Assembly (NCBI RefSeq): GCF_032484785.1
Contig: NZ_JAUETR010000001.1
Span: 4,095,501 to 4,159,500, forward strand
Length of the DNA: 64,000 nt
Direction of reading: 5' to 3'
Source of the DNA: Bradyrhizobium sp. SZCCHNS1050
GTDB lineage: Bacteria > Pseudomonadota > Alphaproteobacteria > Rhizobiales > Xanthobacteraceae
The number at the start of each line of letters is the position of its first letter. Position 1 is the first letter of the stretch. This document shows, in pieces, positions 63,818 through 64,000 of this stretch. Position numbers and translations under genes: made by a program. The notes under the pieces were generated by a model that was not told the origin of the DNA, made no database searches, and saw nothing but the letters and a program-made list of their open reading frames with translations.

Positions 63818-64000
63818 ATGAGCCATTTTCTCGATAGGCTGACCTTCTTCACCCGGGCCAAGGAGGAGTTCGCAGGCGGACACGGCGTGACGACGACCGA
63901 GGACCGTTCCTGGGAGGAGGGCTATCGCAAGCGCTGGCAGCACGACAAGATCGTGCGCTCGACGCATGGCGTGAACTGCACCGGCTCCTGCTCGTGGAAG
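63818..64000 (+). CDS. narG: Respiratory nitrate reductase alpha subunit, N-terminus only
   Basis: The first 61 codons, cut by the window end. [21 protein letters not shown] and the cluster motif [14 protein letters not shown] (His-x3-Cys-x3-Cys of the FS0 4Fe-4S site) identify NarG, the molybdenum subunit that reduces nitrate at the cytoplasmic side of the membrane. It begins 11 bp after narK, so narK-narGHJI is the expected order beyond the window. Confidence 0.93.
   Translation, partial: MSHFLDRLTFFTRAKEEFAGGHGVTTTEDRSWEEGYRKRWQHDKIVRSTHGVNCTGSCSWK

Overview
The window looks like a chromosome segment of an alphaproteobacterium, most probably Bradyrhizobium or a close relative. The reasons are the high GC content, the families present (DUF6502/DUF5666 pair, many CaiB/BaiF CoA-transferases, PimCD-like acyl-CoA dehydrogenases, Tat-exported solute-binding proteins) and the NarK-NarG start at the right edge. 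This is inferred from gene content; no rRNA or tRNA gene was seen.

Layout. 1-2760: scrap DNA with a serine-recombinase remnant and a complete IS256-family element (1086-2507) bounded by the 8-bp duplication GCAGGCGA, next to a small XRE regulator. 3.4-7.5 kb: a membrane coiled-coil protein, a GT4 glycosyltransferase and a DUF6502/DUF5666 pair. 8.4-14.4 kb: a five-gene minus-strand operon (HMG-CoA-lyase-type enzyme, CoA-transferase, NitT/TauT-type ABC importer) with a divergent GntR/FCD regulator. 14.4-15.6 kb: decayed TraA-type relaxase/helicase. 15.7-18.7 kb: TetR regulator, a double palindromic operator, a DUF2306 membrane protein and a cis-CaaD-like tautomerase.

19.4-59.5 kb is a mosaic catabolic island for one or more organic acids handled as CoA thioesters. 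It has two acyl-CoA ligases, two CoA-transferases, a two-subunit acyl-CoA dehydrogenase, two thiolases, two crotonase-fold enzymes, a MaoC hydratase, two HCCA-isomerase/kappa-GST-like proteins, a GST, a nitronate monooxygenase-like enzyme, a three-subunit molybdenum hydroxylase, an iron alcohol dehydrogenase and a 4Fe-4S/SCP2 fusion protein. Four of its short-chain dehydrogenases carry Phe in place of the catalytic Tyr. No Rieske oxygenase or P450 was recognised. Regulators are three HxlR and three related TetR proteins. 60-64 kb: Crp/Fnr regulator, NarK1-NarK2 fusion transporter and the beginning of narG.

Two regulatory patterns stand out. A 21-bp box, consensus AGTTC-taaaaan-GAACT, occurs at five places (19373, 19598, 23362, 26942, 51250), each ahead of a catabolic transcription unit. 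Its most symmetrical copies are beside the HxlR gene at 22701 and ahead of the HCCA-isomerase/SDR unit at 51519, so separate operons look like one HxlR regulon. A second box, ATGA-N6-TCAT, lies in front of all three related TetR genes (44645, 47421, 58931). Several genes are decayed (ALDH, FAH, OYE, one SDR, TraA, three recombinase tails), as expected of an accessory region still being assembled and lost.
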